Assembly (NCBI RefSeq): GCF_003008555.2
Contig: NZ_CP027665.1
Location: 3,720,001-3,784,000, forward strand
Source of the DNA: Pukyongiella litopenaei
GTDB lineage: Bacteria > Pseudomonadota > Alphaproteobacteria > Rhodobacterales > Rhodobacteraceae
Length of the DNA: 64,000 bases
Reading direction: 5' to 3'
Part shown: positions 43,823 through 52,667 of the stretch, one piece after another
How the letters are laid out: each line of letters begins with the position of its first letter
How positions within the stretch are numbered: the stretch's first letter is position 1
Notes under the pieces: generated by a model
Told to the model about the DNA's origin: nothing
The model's input: the letters and a program-made list of their open reading frames with translations, nothing else
Database searches by the model: none
Made by a program: the position numbers and the translations under genes

Positions 43823-45382
43823 TCATTCCCATTCGATCGTGCCCGGCGGTTTGCTGGTCACGTCATAGGTCACGCGATTGATCCCCTTGACCTCGTTGAT
43901 GATCCGCGTCGCGGTCTCGCCGAGGAATTCGTGGCTGAAGGGGTAGTAATCCGCGGTCATGCCATCGACCGAGGTGACCGCGCGCAGGGCGCAGGCATAA
44001 TCATAGGTGCGCCCGTCGCCCATGACGCCGACCGTCCGCACCGGCAGGATCGCCACGAATGCCTGCCAGATCTCGTCATAAAGCCCGTGCTTGCGGATCT
44101 GGTCGATATAGACCGCATCGGCCTTGCGCAGGATATCCAGCTTGTCGCGGGTGATCTCGCCGGGGCAGCGTATCGCGAGGCCGGGACCGGGAAAGGGGTG
44201 CCGGCCGATGAAATGAGCGGGCAGGCCCAGTTCGCGGCCCAGGTCCCGCACTTCGTCCTTGAACAGTTCGCGCAGCGGTTCAACCAGCTTCAGCCCCATC
44301 TTTTCGGGCAGGCCGCCCACGTTGTGGTGCGATTTGATCGTGACCGAGGGGCCGCCCGAGAACGACACCGATTCGATGACATCGGGATACAGGGTGCCCT
44401 GGGCCAGGAATTCGGCCCCGTCGATCTGGTCGGCATATTTCTGGAACACGTCGATGAACAGCCGGCCGATGGTCTTGCGCTTGGTTTCCGGGTCGGAAAC
44501 GCCTTCGAGCGCGTCGAGGAACAGATCCTGTTCCTGGGCATGGATCACCTGCAGGTTCATGTGATCGCGGAACATGCCGACGACCTCGTCGGCCTCGCCC
44601 TGCCGCAGCAGGCCGTGATCGACGAAGACGCAGGTCAGCTGGTCGCCGACCGCCTCGTGGATCAGTGCCGCCGCGACCGAACTGTCGACGCCGCCGGACA
44701 GGGCGCAGATCACCCGTTTGTCGCCGATCTGCTTGCGGATATTCGCCACCGCTTCGTCGCGGTAGGCGCCCATGGTCCAGTCGCCGCTGAACCCGGCGAG
44801 CCGCACGAAATTCTCATAGAGCTTCCGGCCATTCGGCGTGTGGTGAACCTCGGGGTGGAACTGCACCGCATAGAAATGGCGGGCGGGATCGGCGGTAATC
44901 GCGAACGGTGCGTTCGGCGACGTGCCATAGACCGCGAAACCGGGTGCGATCTGGCTGACATGGTCGCCATGGCTCATCCAGACCTGTTCCCGGCCCTCGT
45001 CGAACCATCCGGCCAGCAGATCGAGCCGACCCTCGGGCGTGACATAGGCGCGGCCGAACTCGGCAGTGCCGTCACCGCTGACGACCTTGCCGCCGAGCTG
45101 CTCCATCATCACCTGCTGGCCATAGCAGATCCCCAGGATCGGGACGCCGAGATCGAAAATCTCCTGCGGGGCGCGGGGCGATCCTTCGCGGGTCACGCTG
45201 TCCGGCCCGCCCGAAAAGATGATCGCCCGCGGGGCCATGGCGCGCACGAAATCCATCGTGATGCCCTGGTAGGGGTGGATTTCGCAATAGACGTTCAGCT
45301 CGCGCAGGCGGCGCGCGATCAGCTGGGTCACCTGGCTGCCGAAGTCGATGATCAGGAGGCGGTCATGCGATGTCTGGGTCAT
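43823..45382 (-). CDS. guaA: GMP synthase (glutamine-hydrolysing)
   Basis: 519 aa. The N-terminal glutamine amidotransferase has the Cys nucleophile in [17 protein letters not shown] and the His-Glu pair in [11 protein letters not shown]. The ATP-pyrophosphatase P-loop is [14 protein letters not shown] at about 225-238. The C-terminal dimerisation domain follows, ending KPPGTIEWE as is standard. It converts XMP to GMP in purine synthesis. Complete and of normal length; monocistronic. Confidence 0.97.
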   Translation of the reverse strand: MTQTSHDRLLIIDFGSQVTQLIARRLRELNVYCEIHPYQGITMDFVRAMAPRAIIFSGGPDSVTREGSPRAPQEIFDLGVPILGICYGQQVMMEQLGGKVVSGDGTAEFGRAYVTPEGRLDLLAGWFDEGREQVWMSHGDHVSQIAPGFAVYGTSPNAPFAITADPARHFYAVQFHPEVHHTPNGRKLYENFVRLAGFSGDWTMGAYRDEAVANIRKQIGDKRVICALSGGVDSSVAAALIHEAVGDQLTCVFVDHGLLRQGEADEVVGMFRDHMNLQVIHAQEQDLFLDALEGVSDPETKRKTIGRLFIDVFQKYADQIDGAEFLAQGTLYPDVIESVSFSGGPSVTIKSHHNVGGLPEKMGLKLVEPLRELFKDEVRDLGRELGLPAHFIGRHPFPGPGLAIRCPGEITRDKLDILRKADAVYIDQIRKHGLYDEIWQAFVAILPVRTVGVMGDGRTYDYACALRAVTSVDGMTADYYPFSHEFLGETATRIINEVKGINRVTYDVTSKPPGTIEWE

Positions 45383-45524
45383 GGTCTGCCTTTAGGGCGC
45401 GGGCGGGTCGCTGACAAGCGGCCTATGTCGCTTTTTCCCCTTATGCGCCGCAACCGTGATCCGCCTTGCGCGGATACTGCGCTAGGAAACGGCCAGCACT
45501 GGCTGATCGGACAAGGAAAACAAC

Positions 45525-47069
45525 ATGGCGGAAGCAGGCACCCGGCGGCGGGGACGTGGCGGCGGCGGGGCGGCGCGGCGCGCCGAACGCACCAGCGTCC
45601 GGATCGAGACCGCGAAATACATCGAGCGCAACATCCCGAATTTCGAGATCCTCACCGACGAGGCGCTGGAGATCATCGAAACCAATGCCGAAACCGTGCT
45701 GGCCGAGATCGGCGTGAATTTCGTCAACAATCCCGCCGCGCTGGAGCGGTGGCGGGATGCGGGTGCCGAGATCGAAGGCGAACGGGTGCGCATCCCGCGC
45801 GGCCTGGCCCGCAAGCTGTGCGAAACCGCGCCGTCCTCCTATACCCAACATGCGCGCAACCCGGAGAAATCGGTGGTGATCGGGGGCAAGACGCTGGTCT
45901 GCGCGCCGGTCTATGGCCCGCCCTTTGTCCGCGATGCCGCCGGCGGGCGCCGCTATGCCACGATGGCGGATTTCGAGACCTTCGTGAAGCTGGGCTACAT
46001 GTCGAAATGGCTGCATCATTCCGGCGGCACCGTCTGCGAACCCACCGATGTGCCGGTGAACAAGCGCCACCTGGACATGCTGCTGGCGCATATGACGCTC
46101 AGCGACAAACCGTTCATGGGATCGGTCACCGAACCGTCCCGCGCCCGCGATTCGGTCGACATGTGCGAAATCCTGTTCGGCAGGGATTTCGTGGCTGAAA
46201 ACACGGTGATGACATCGCTGATCAACATCAACTCGCCGATGACCTTTGACGACGTGATGATGGGCGCGCTCGAGGTCTATGCCGAGGCGGGGCAGGCCAG
46301 CATCGTGTCGCCCTTCATCGTGGGCGGGGCGATGGCGCCGGTTTCGGTCGCGGGGACGCTGACGCAGGTCCTGGCCGAGGTGCTGGCGGGTATCGCCTAT
46401 TCCCAGCTGGTGCGCCCGGGCGCGCCGGTGATCTTCGGCGCCTTCGTGACATCCATCGACATGAATTCCGGGGCGCCGACCTTTGGCACGCCCGAGGCCA
46501 GCCAGATCCTCTACGGCGCTGGGCAACTGGCGCGGCGGATGGGGCTTCCGTTCCGGTCGGGCGGCGGGCTGTGCGCCTCGAAGCTCCCCGATGCGCAGGC
46601 CGCATACGAAACCACCCATACCCTCAACGCGGCGCTGATGGGGGGCGTGAATTTCATGCTGCATGCCTGCGGCTGGCTCGAGGGCGGGCTGGTCAGCAGT
46701 TTCGAGAAATTCGTGATGGACGCGGACCAGCTCGGCGTCCTGCACAGGCTGGCCCAGGGCGTCGCCTTTGACGAAAGCGCCCAGGCCATGGATGCAATCG
46801 CCGAGGTGGGGCCGGGCGGGCATTACCTGGGATGTGCCCATACCCAGGCCAATTTCAAGACCGCGTTCTGGCGATCCGAGGTGCTGGATTACCGGCCGTT
46901 CGAAACCTGGGACGAAGCCGGCGCGCCGGATACGCAGGCCCTGGCCGCCCGCCGGGTCGAATATCTTCTGGCCAACTACCAGCAGCCGGCGCTGGACCCG
47001 GCCATCGCCGAGGCGCTGGCCGCCTATGTGGCAGAAAAGAAGGCGTCCATGCCCGACGCCTTCATGTAG
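45525..47069 (+). CDS. MttB-like trimethylamine methyltransferase family protein (non-pyrrolysine)
   Basis: 514 aa. After an Arg/Gly-rich N-terminus (TRRRGRGGGGAARR) comes the MttB barrel: YIERNIPNFEILTDEALEII, GGTVCEPTDVPVNKRHLDML, GASIVSPFIVGGAMAPVSV-like segment, and EKFVMDADQLGVLHRL near the end. No in-frame amber codon occurs, so this is a non-pyrrolysine member; such relatives demethylate quaternary amines such as glycine betaine in some bacteria. No corrinoid protein is encoded beside it. The substrate is not known here. Confidence 0.85.
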   Translation: MAEAGTRRRGRGGGGAARRAERTSVRIETAKYIERNIPNFEILTDEALEIIETNAETVLAEIGVNFVNNPAALERWRDAGAEIEGERVRIPRGLARKLCETAPSSYTQHARNPEKSVVIGGKTLVCAPVYGPPFVRDAAGGRRYATMADFETFVKLGYMSKWLHHSGGTVCEPTDVPVNKRHLDMLLAHMTLSDKPFMGSVTEPSRARDSVDMCEILFGRDFVAENTVMTSLININSPMTFDDVMMGALEVYAEAGQASIVSPFIVGGAMAPVSVAGTLTQVLAEVLAGIAYSQLVRPGAPVIFGAFVTSIDMNSGAPTFGTPEASQILYGAGQLARRMGLPFRSGGGLCASKLPDAQAAYETTHTLNAALMGGVNFMLHACGWLEGGLVSSFEKFVMDADQLGVLHRLAQGVAFDESAQAMDAIAEVGPGGHYLGCAHTQANFKTAFWRSEVLDYRPFETWDEAGAPDTQALAARRVEYLLANYQQPALDPAIAEALAAYVAEKKASMPDAFM

Positions 47070-47100
47070 GGCCGGAGCCGCCCGGCCCGGCAGGCGGCGG

Positions 47101-47400
47101 TCAGGCCACCGCGGCGGGGCGGGCGGCGCGCAGCAGCTGCGCCTCGCCCATCATCGCGATCAACACGTCGAGATGGCGGGGCAGGGAATATCCCGCATCG
47201 TCGTCCCGGCGCTGTTCGTTCATCGCCCGTTCCATCTCGATCAGGCGCATCAGCGCGGCGGCCGGCCGGGGCAGCGTGCCATAGCCCAGCAACCGCTGCA
47301 GGTGCCGGTCGCGGCGATAGTCCTGCACCCCCATGCGGGCGGCGCGGATCAGCAGGCGCGGGCGGCGCAGGGTGGTGAGCATGGTGAACAGGTCTTGCAT
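47101..47400 (-). CDS. DUF6477-like small protein
   Basis: 99 aa. GAAGGATC sits just upstream of the ATG at 47400, which is preferred over a start 96 bp further upstream. The opening MQDLFTMLTTLRRPRLLIRAARMGVQDYRRDRHLQRLLG with basic residues resembles a small Rhodobacteraceae family (DUF6477) of unknown function. It is divergent from the DUF6456 gene and the two share a 224-bp control region. Confidence 0.7.
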   Translation of the reverse strand: MQDLFTMLTTLRRPRLLIRAARMGVQDYRRDRHLQRLLGYGTLPRPAAALMRLIEMERAMNEQRRDDDAGYSLPRHLDVLIAMMGEAQLLRAARPAAVA

Positions 47401-47530
47401 GGGTGATCCTTCCATCTGCAATCGTCGTTGCCCGAGATGTAACTCAACCTGAGCGGGTGTTGCGAAGGTTCGCTGTCCACCGTTCGTTGGTTTCATGAGT
47501 GTTTATCTTTTAGAAACAATGCTGAACATC

Positions 47531-47566
47531 GGGCGACTTATTAACGATCAGGTAATAAACTCGCCC
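47531..47566. promoter_or_regulatory. Long imperfect inverted repeat with partial CtrA-like site
   Basis: GGGCGACTTATTA (47531-47543) faces TAATAAACTCGCCC (47553-47566), giving GGGCGA and TTATTA arms matched on both sides. Across its centre TTAA-N7-GTAA (47541-47555) is one base short of the CtrA consensus. It lies between the DUF6477 and DUF6456 starts. Confidence 0.45.
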
Positions 47567-47624
47567 TTAGGTTGTGCTTGGGTTTGATCTGCTCCAAACC
47601 CGAAAGAACAGAAGACGGGGACAT

Positions 47625-48728
47625 ATGGGGATGGAACCGAAACTTGCCGGGGCGCTGCCGCCCTGGGTGCCGGAAGGGGCGCAACGCTACCTGGCGCATA
47701 CCGAGGCCGGGCTGTCGATCAGGGAACTGGCGCGCGTTGCCGGCTGTCACGCCTCGACGATCATGCGCCAGGTCCGGCGCGTCGAATTGCGGCGCGACGA
47801 TCCGCTGGTCGACGCGGCGCTGACCGCGCTGGCGGCCACGCTGAAGACGATGCCGGGCTCATCCGGGGACACCGGAGGCGACGCGCCGCCCGATGCCACG
47901 GCACTGGAGGCGGAGGCGATACGGGTCATGCGGCGCCTGTGCGAATCCGGTGCGGTGCTGGCGGTGGCCGAAGGCATGGATAAGGCGGTGGTGGTGCGCG
48001 ACGACGGCGCCGCCGCGGGCACGAGAACCGCTGTGGTCGATACCCAAATCGCCCGCGTGCTGGCGCTGCGGGACTGGATCACCTGCGACAATCCGGGCCG
48101 CGTCAGCCGCTACCGGATCACCACCAGCGGGCGCAGCGAACTGGCGCGGATGCTGGCGGATCGTGAAAACCGCGCGCGTGCGCAATCCGACCAGGGCTTT
48201 GCCGAGGCGCAGACGCCGTTCGGCGACCAGCACCGCGCCTTTGCCGAAAAACAGGTGCGGGGCGACGACGGGAACCTGCGCCGCGTGCGTTACAACATGT
48301 CCGAAAGCCCGCTGCTGGCGCTGGCCCGCCGCAAGGACCGTGACGGCGGGTTGTTCCTGAGCGCCGATCTCGTCGCCGCCGGGGAACGGCTGCGGGAGGA
48401 TTTCGAACTGGCGCAGATGGGGCCGCGCGTGGCCCAGAACTGGGACCGGTTCCTGACCGGAGGCGGGCGCGGTGGCTTCGTTCCCGACAGCGGCGTGGGC
48501 GACGGCCCCAGCGGTGCCCGCGACCGGGTGGCACGCGCCCTGACCGACCTGGGGCCGGGCCTGTCCGACGTGGCGCTGCGGTGCTGCTGCTATCTCGAAG
48601 GGCTGGAACTGGCCGAAAAGCGGATGGGCTGGTCGGCCCGTTCCGGCAAGATCGTGCTGCGCATCGCGCTGCAACGCCTCAAGCGTCACTACGACGAACA
48701 GGCCGGAACGGATCGCATGATCGGCTGA
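47625..48728 (+). CDS. DUF6456-like protein with N-terminal HTH
   Basis: 367 aa from the ATG at 47625; a Met at 47631 is the alternative. A helix-turn-helix-like segment (LSIRELARVAGCHASTIMRQVRRVE) is at about 30-55. The C-terminal half (RYNMSESPLLALARRK, LSDVALRCCCYLEGLELAEKRMGWSARSGKIVLRIALQRL) matches the DUF6456 family of Rhodobacteraceae, probably a DNA-binding regulator. The last codons are duplicated just past the stop (48717-48740). Confidence 0.75.
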   Translation: MGMEPKLAGALPPWVPEGAQRYLAHTEAGLSIRELARVAGCHASTIMRQVRRVELRRDDPLVDAALTALAATLKTMPGSSGDTGGDAPPDATALEAEAIRVMRRLCESGAVLAVAEGMDKAVVVRDDGAAAGTRTAVVDTQIARVLALRDWITCDNPGRVSRYRITTSGRSELARMLADRENRARAQSDQGFAEAQTPFGDQHRAFAEKQVRGDDGNLRRVRYNMSESPLLALARRKDRDGGLFLSADLVAAGERLREDFELAQMGPRVAQNWDRFLTGGGRGGFVPDSGVGDGPSGARDRVARALTDLGPGLSDVALRCCCYLEGLELAEKRMGWSARSGKIVLRIALQRLKRHYDEQAGTDRMIG

Positions 48729-48740
48729 ATGATCGGCTGA
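48717..48740 (+). repeat. 12-bp perfect tandem duplication across the DUF6456 stop
   Basis: ATGATCGGCTGA occurs twice in direct succession; the first copy codes for the final Met-Ile-Gly and stop, the second repeats it untranslated. It gives a back-up stop and marks a recent slippage event. Confidence 0.8.
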
Positions 48741-48751
48741 CAGCGGCGACA

Positions 48752-48780
48752 GGCGCGGGCGGAACGCCTCCGGCCGCGCC
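48752..48780. terminator. Bidirectional hairpin between convergent genes
   Basis: GGCGCGG (48752-48758) pairs with CCGCGCC (48774-48780), extended by CGG/CCG inside one mismatch. It sits between the convergent DUF6456 and lysine-rich protein genes and could stop transcription from both sides; no T-tract. Confidence 0.45.
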
Positions 48781-48782
48781 GA

Positions 48783-49697
48783 TCAACTGGCCGACACGGC
48801 ATCCTCGACCTTGTCCTCGGCATCCTCGTAGATCCTGGTGCAGGTCTTGTGGGCCTTGGCGATTTTCGAGATCACCTCGATCATCGCCTTCTTGTCGTTA
48901 TGAGCGTTGATGAATTTCTTCTGTTTCTTGAACGCCGCCTGGTAATCCTTGTTCATCGCCGCCAGCGTCGTCATGTGTTTGGACGCCTCTTTCAGGCTCT
49001 TTTTGGCCTTGTCGACATCGCTCTCGGCCAGTTCACCGGCGAATTTCGAGTATTTGCCGATGCTCTTGACCATGCGCAGCGCGGCCTTGATGTTCTTGTT
49101 GCGCTTGGCGTCCTCGAGGATCTCGGGCAGTTCCTCGCCTTCGCAGTCTTTCACCGCCTTGGCGACGATACCGTCGATCGAAGCTTTCAGGCGCGCCGCA
49201 TAGAACACCTCGTGCGTTTTCAGGGTGCCATAGGTGCCGGCGGATTTCTTCAACCCGTCGAGAACCGCCGCCGATTTCTTCAGGGCAACCAGGCCGTCCT
49301 TCTGGGCCTTGGCGTCCATCGACGCCTTTGTCTTCTTGAACTCCTTGTCGGCGGCATCCCGCTTGCGCTTCAGCGCGGCATGGGTTTTTTCGGCGGCATC
49401 GCAATAGGCCGACAGCGCGGCGAGTTCGTCCTGATAGGTTTCAACCGCCTTCTTCCACAGCCCCAGCGCCTTGGAAAATTCCTTGTTGGCGCGAAAATCA
49501 TCGGTTCTCTTGCCGGTGATTCCCGCCATCCTCGCCTTGGGGATCGTATCGGCCAGCGCGTCCTCCCTGGTGTAGGCGTCGTTGAGAAACTTCAGCATCT
49601 GCTGTTTGATCTTGGCAACCTCCTTGACGGAGTTTTCCATAGCTTTCAGAGTCTTGTCGTCATATTCCTTGCGAAATTCGTCCCAGGCCTTGGCCAT
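48783..49697 (-). CDS. Lysine-rich all-helical protein, unknown function
   Basis: 304 aa from the ATG at 49697, which has AAAGGA at 6 bp (a Met five codons upstream lacks one). About a fifth of residues are Lys, with many Ala and Glu; heptad-like runs (SVKEVAKIKQQMLKFLND, KKFINAHNDKKAMIEVISKI) predict long helices and coiled coils. No signal, no membrane segment, no recognised domain. Composition differs sharply from the Arg-rich proteins around it and the codons are unusually AAG-rich. Nucleoid or structural roles are guesses. Confidence 0.7.
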   Translation of the reverse strand: MAKAWDEFRKEYDDKTLKAMENSVKEVAKIKQQMLKFLNDAYTREDALADTIPKARMAGITGKRTDDFRANKEFSKALGLWKKAVETYQDELAALSAYCDAAEKTHAALKRKRDAADKEFKKTKASMDAKAQKDGLVALKKSAAVLDGLKKSAGTYGTLKTHEVFYAARLKASIDGIVAKAVKDCEGEELPEILEDAKRNKNIKAALRMVKSIGKYSKFAGELAESDVDKAKKSLKEASKHMTTLAAMNKDYQAAFKKQKKFINAHNDKKAMIEVISKIAKAHKTCTRIYEDAEDKVEDAVSAS

Positions 49698-49953
49698 GAC
49701 GGATCCTTTCATGTGAGTGCTGAAAATGGGTCACGGAACATACGGGTAAATGGCAATGGCCAACTATCGGGGCAGAAAACCCGTTCGGGCAAGTGCCTGG
49801 TTCACATAAGCGCCGGAAATCTGAACAAACTGCCAACAGCCGCCCGGGCCCGCGATGACCCTGCCGCGCAGCGCGCCCATGCCGCATTGGTGGTTCCCTC
49901 GGGCCGCGAATATGCTAGGGACGTTACGTCATTCCAACCCGGGACCCCCGACC

Positions 49954-50904
49954 ATGCGAGATCTGAAGATACCCGAGCAGCGCCACCCGGAGAAAGCCCA
50001 CCGGCCCGACAATGCGCAGCCCAAGAAACCCGCATGGATCCGGGTCAAGGCACCGGGCGGGCAGGGCTATGCGGACACGCGCCGGATCATGCGCGACAAC
50101 AATCTCGTCACCGTCTGCGAAGAGGCCGGGTGCCCCAATGTGGGCGAATGCTGGAGCCAGGGCCACGCCACCATGATGATCATGGGCGAGATCTGCACCC
50201 GTGGCTGCACCTTCTGCAACATCGCCACCGGGCGGCCCGACGCGCTCGACGTGTTCGAACCGGGGCGGGTGGCGCATGCGGTCGAGAAACTGGGGCTGAA
50301 CCATGTGGTGATCACCTCGGTCGACCGTGACGATCTCGCGGATGGCGGGGCCGATCATTTCGCGCAGACCATCCGCGCCATCCGCCATCGCAGCCCCGCG
50401 ACCACGATCGAGATCCTGACCCCGGATTTCCTGAAATGCGCTCCGGAGGTCCTGCAGACCGTGGTCGAGGCGAAACCGGATGTGTTCAACCACAACCTGG
50501 AAACCGTGCCGGGGCTCTATCCCGAGGTGCGTCCGGGCGCGCGTTACTTCCATTCGCTGCGACTGTTGCAGCGGGTGAAGGAACTCGACCCAACGGTGTT
50601 CACCAAATCCGGTATCATGGTGGGGCTCGGCGAGGACCGGCAGGCGGTGCTGCAGGTGATGGATGACATGCGCGCCGCGGACGTGGATTTCCTGACCATC
50701 GGACAATACCTGCAACCGACCCCGAAACACCATGCGGTGGCGCGGTTCGTGCATCCCGACGAATTTGCCACCTATGAAAAGGCGGCGTTCGGCAAGGGGT
50801 TCCTGATGGTCTCGGCCACGCCGCTGACCCGGTCCTCTTATCATGCCGGTGACGATTTCGCCCGGCTGCGCGACGCCCGGATGGCAAAGCTGGGGCAGGC
50901 CTGA
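49954..50904 (+). CDS. lipA: Lipoyl synthase
   Basis: 316 aa from the ATG at 49954, which yields the standard opening [19 protein letters not shown]; the longer frame is non-conserved. Both iron-sulfur sites are present: [12 protein letters not shown] (auxiliary cluster, C-x4-C-x5-C) and [10 protein letters not shown] (radical SAM C-x3-C-x2-C). It inserts two sulfurs into octanoyl groups to make lipoyl cofactors. The C-terminal SSYHAGD supplies the Ser ligand region. Confidence 0.96.
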   Translation: MRDLKIPEQRHPEKAHRPDNAQPKKPAWIRVKAPGGQGYADTRRIMRDNNLVTVCEEAGCPNVGECWSQGHATMMIMGEICTRGCTFCNIATGRPDALDVFEPGRVAHAVEKLGLNHVVITSVDRDDLADGGADHFAQTIRAIRHRSPATTIEILTPDFLKCAPEVLQTVVEAKPDVFNHNLETVPGLYPEVRPGARYFHSLRLLQRVKELDPTVFTKSGIMVGLGEDRQAVLQVMDDMRAADVDFLTIGQYLQPTPKHHAVARFVHPDEFATYEKAAFGKGFLMVSATPLTRSSYHAGDDFARLRDARMAKLGQA

Positions 50905-50968
50905 ACGGCCGCCCTGCGCCTCTGAAATCGCGGTAAGGGCCGGCCCCGTGCAGCGGCCGTGATTGCCG

Positions 50969-51853
50969 TCAGGGCAACGCCTTGAGATAGGCGGCGATGG
51001 CGGCGCGGTCCTCGCCGGAGAGATGCGCCATGTTGGCGATCACCTTGGTCATCTGCCCGCCGGCGCTGTCGTAATCCGGGGTAAAGCCGGTCTCCAGGTA
51101 ATAGGCGATGTCCGATTCGCTCCATTTCAGCGATACCGGGTCGATGCCGGGGATCTTGCCCTTGCCGGACGGGTTCGGTGCGCCGGTCATCCAGAGCGAC
51201 CGGTCCAGGCCGCCGATCGCATTGCGCGGCGTGTGACATTCGGCGCAGTGACCCAGCGCCTCGACCAGATACCGCCCGCGTTCGAGCTGGGGTGTCGGCG
51301 CGTCCTCCAGCACCCAATCGGGGGTCATGTTGGCCAGTTTCCACAGGCCCAGCCCGCGCCGCAGCGTGAAGGGAAAGCCCAGCTCATGCGGCTGGCTCTG
51401 CGCGTCCGAGGGCGGCAGCGTGTCCAGGAACGCCTTGAGATCGGCCACATCCTGCAATTCCATATGCGCGTAGGTGCCGTAGGGCAGGGCTGGATAGTAA
51501 TGCGTCCCGTCGGGCGACAGGCCGGCGATCAGAGAATTGGCCAGGTCCTGCGCGCTCCAGCCGCCGATGCCCGCGGGCGAGGGCGACAGGTTGGGCGCCA
51601 CGAAGGTGCCGAAGGGCGACACCATGCGGTAGCCGCCCGACAACACCAGCCGGGCGTCGTCATCCTTGGCTTCGGGATCCGCGTGGCAGGCCGCACAGCC
51701 GGCGGCCCAGAACACGGTTTCGCCACGGGCGCTGTCGCCGGTCAGGCCGGCCATGGCATCGGGAGGCAGCGGCTGCGGGCGCGTGAACACCCAGAACATC
51801 GCCGCCGCCAGCACCGATAGCGCAATGAGCACGCGAATGGCCTTGCCGATCAT
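50969..51853 (-). CDS. Dihaem cytochrome c
   Basis: 294 aa with an N-terminal membrane anchor or signal (AIRVLIALSVLAAAMFWVF). Two haem sites: CAACH at 53-57 and CAECH at 203-207, with likely distal Met residues in each domain. It resembles the membrane cytochrome subunits that carry electrons from periplasmic dehydrogenases. Cotranscribed behind the cytochrome c' gene (27-bp gap). Confidence 0.87.
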   Translation of the reverse strand: MIGKAIRVLIALSVLAAAMFWVFTRPQPLPPDAMAGLTGDSARGETVFWAAGCAACHADPEAKDDDARLVLSGGYRMVSPFGTFVAPNLSPSPAGIGGWSAQDLANSLIAGLSPDGTHYYPALPYGTYAHMELQDVADLKAFLDTLPPSDAQSQPHELGFPFTLRRGLGLWKLANMTPDWVLEDAPTPQLERGRYLVEALGHCAECHTPRNAIGGLDRSLWMTGAPNPSGKGKIPGIDPVSLKWSESDIAYYLETGFTPDYDSAGGQMTKVIANMAHLSGEDRAAIAAYLKALP

Positions 51854-51880
51854 GTCAGACGATCCTGCCCGCGCGACGGG

Positions 51881-52366
51881 TCAGTTGCTCGGCTTGCGGA
51901 AATTTTCGTGACAGCCGCCGCAGGATTTGCCCAGCGGCCCCATCGCGCCGCGCAGCGCCTCGAGCCCGCCACCGGCGGCCTCGTTCATCGCCGCGGCGGC
52001 ATCGGCATAGGCCTGCGCGGCCTCGCCGATCTTCGAGCCGTCGGCCCAGATTGCCGGCAGCGCCTCGGTGGCCTCGTCGCCCAGGGTCGCATTGTCCGTT
52101 CCCTCCGGCCAGAACCGCAACTGCTTCATCTCTGCCAGCGCGGCCAGGTTGCCGGCGGCGCCGGCGGCGGCATCGGCGTCATACTCGATCTCGCCCTTGG
52201 CCATCCCGCCCAGCAGCCCGATGTTGAACGCATTGAGCTGCATGTAGGATTGCCGGGCCTTCACGGCGGCGAGCGCGGCCTTGTCGGCGGCATTGTCGCT
52301 GATTGCGGATGTGGCGGCGATCCCGGCGGTGAGAATCCCGGCTGCGAGAAGAAGTCCCCGTTTCAT
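51881..52366 (-). CDS. Cytochrome c' / c556 family protein
   Basis: 161 aa: signal peptide ~1-22, a four-helix-bundle pattern rich in Ala, and a single C-terminal haem site CGGCHENFRKP (149-153). This is the cytochrome c'/c556 arrangement. Family members bind NO or shuttle electrons. Transcribed ahead of the dihaem cytochrome, likely its electron partner. Confidence 0.88.
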   Translation of the reverse strand: MKRGLLLAAGILTAGIAATSAISDNAADKAALAAVKARQSYMQLNAFNIGLLGGMAKGEIEYDADAAAGAAGNLAALAEMKQLRFWPEGTDNATLGDEATEALPAIWADGSKIGEAAQAYADAAAAMNEAAGGGLEALRGAMGPLGKSCGGCHENFRKPSN

Positions 52367-52409
52367 GCTGGCTGGCTCCTGATTTTGTTGGCTAACGCAG
52401 GGTCAGATT

Positions 52410-52421
52410 ACACAGTTGTGT
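52410..52421. promoter_or_regulatory. Short palindrome upstream of the cytochrome c' gene
   Basis: ACACAGTTGTGT is a 5+2+5 dyad, 44-55 bp upstream of the start at 52366. A plausible operator for the cytochrome pair; no known consensus recognised. Confidence 0.3.
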
Positions 52422-52501
52422 GCGGCGGTCACCATCACTTTCCGGTGGGGTGGTGTGAATTTTTGCACAAGCCGCGTGCGGATGATCAGGGCGGCGACAG
52501 C

Positions 52502-52663
52502 CTAGCGCCGCAGCCGTTCCGCCTGCGCCCAGTCGGGCCAGACCCCGGCCTTTTCCAGCCCGTAGAGGGCCAGGCACAGGGCGATCACGCCGAACACCAG
52601 CAGCACCTTGCGCGGCGACGGCGGGGTGCGCGCCCAGCGGGACATGTGCAAGAGCCAGCGCAT
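52502..52663 (-). CDS. Small single-helix membrane protein next to hpt
   Basis: 53 aa. MRWLLHMSRWARTPPSPRK is followed by one membrane helix (VLLVFGVIALCLALYGLEKAGV) and a short tail ending ERLRR. It starts 4 bp after the hpt stop, so it is probably cotranscribed. No family recognised; small size lowers certainty. Confidence 0.55.
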   Translation of the reverse strand: MRWLLHMSRWARTPPSPRKVLLVFGVIALCLALYGLEKAGVWPDWAQAERLRR

Positions 52664-52667
52664 CGGG

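Noticed and set aside
43684-43869. 61-codon plus-strand frame just after the CtrA-type box
   Set aside because: It runs antisense into the end of guaA, has no ribosome site or recognisable feature, so I do not call it a gene.
43793-46198. 801-codon open frame on the plus strand across guaA and the MttB-like gene
   Set aside because: It runs antisense through guaA, whose motifs are complete, and out of frame through the MttB-like gene. Low-complexity His/Asp/Arg composition is typical of GC-rich shadow frames.
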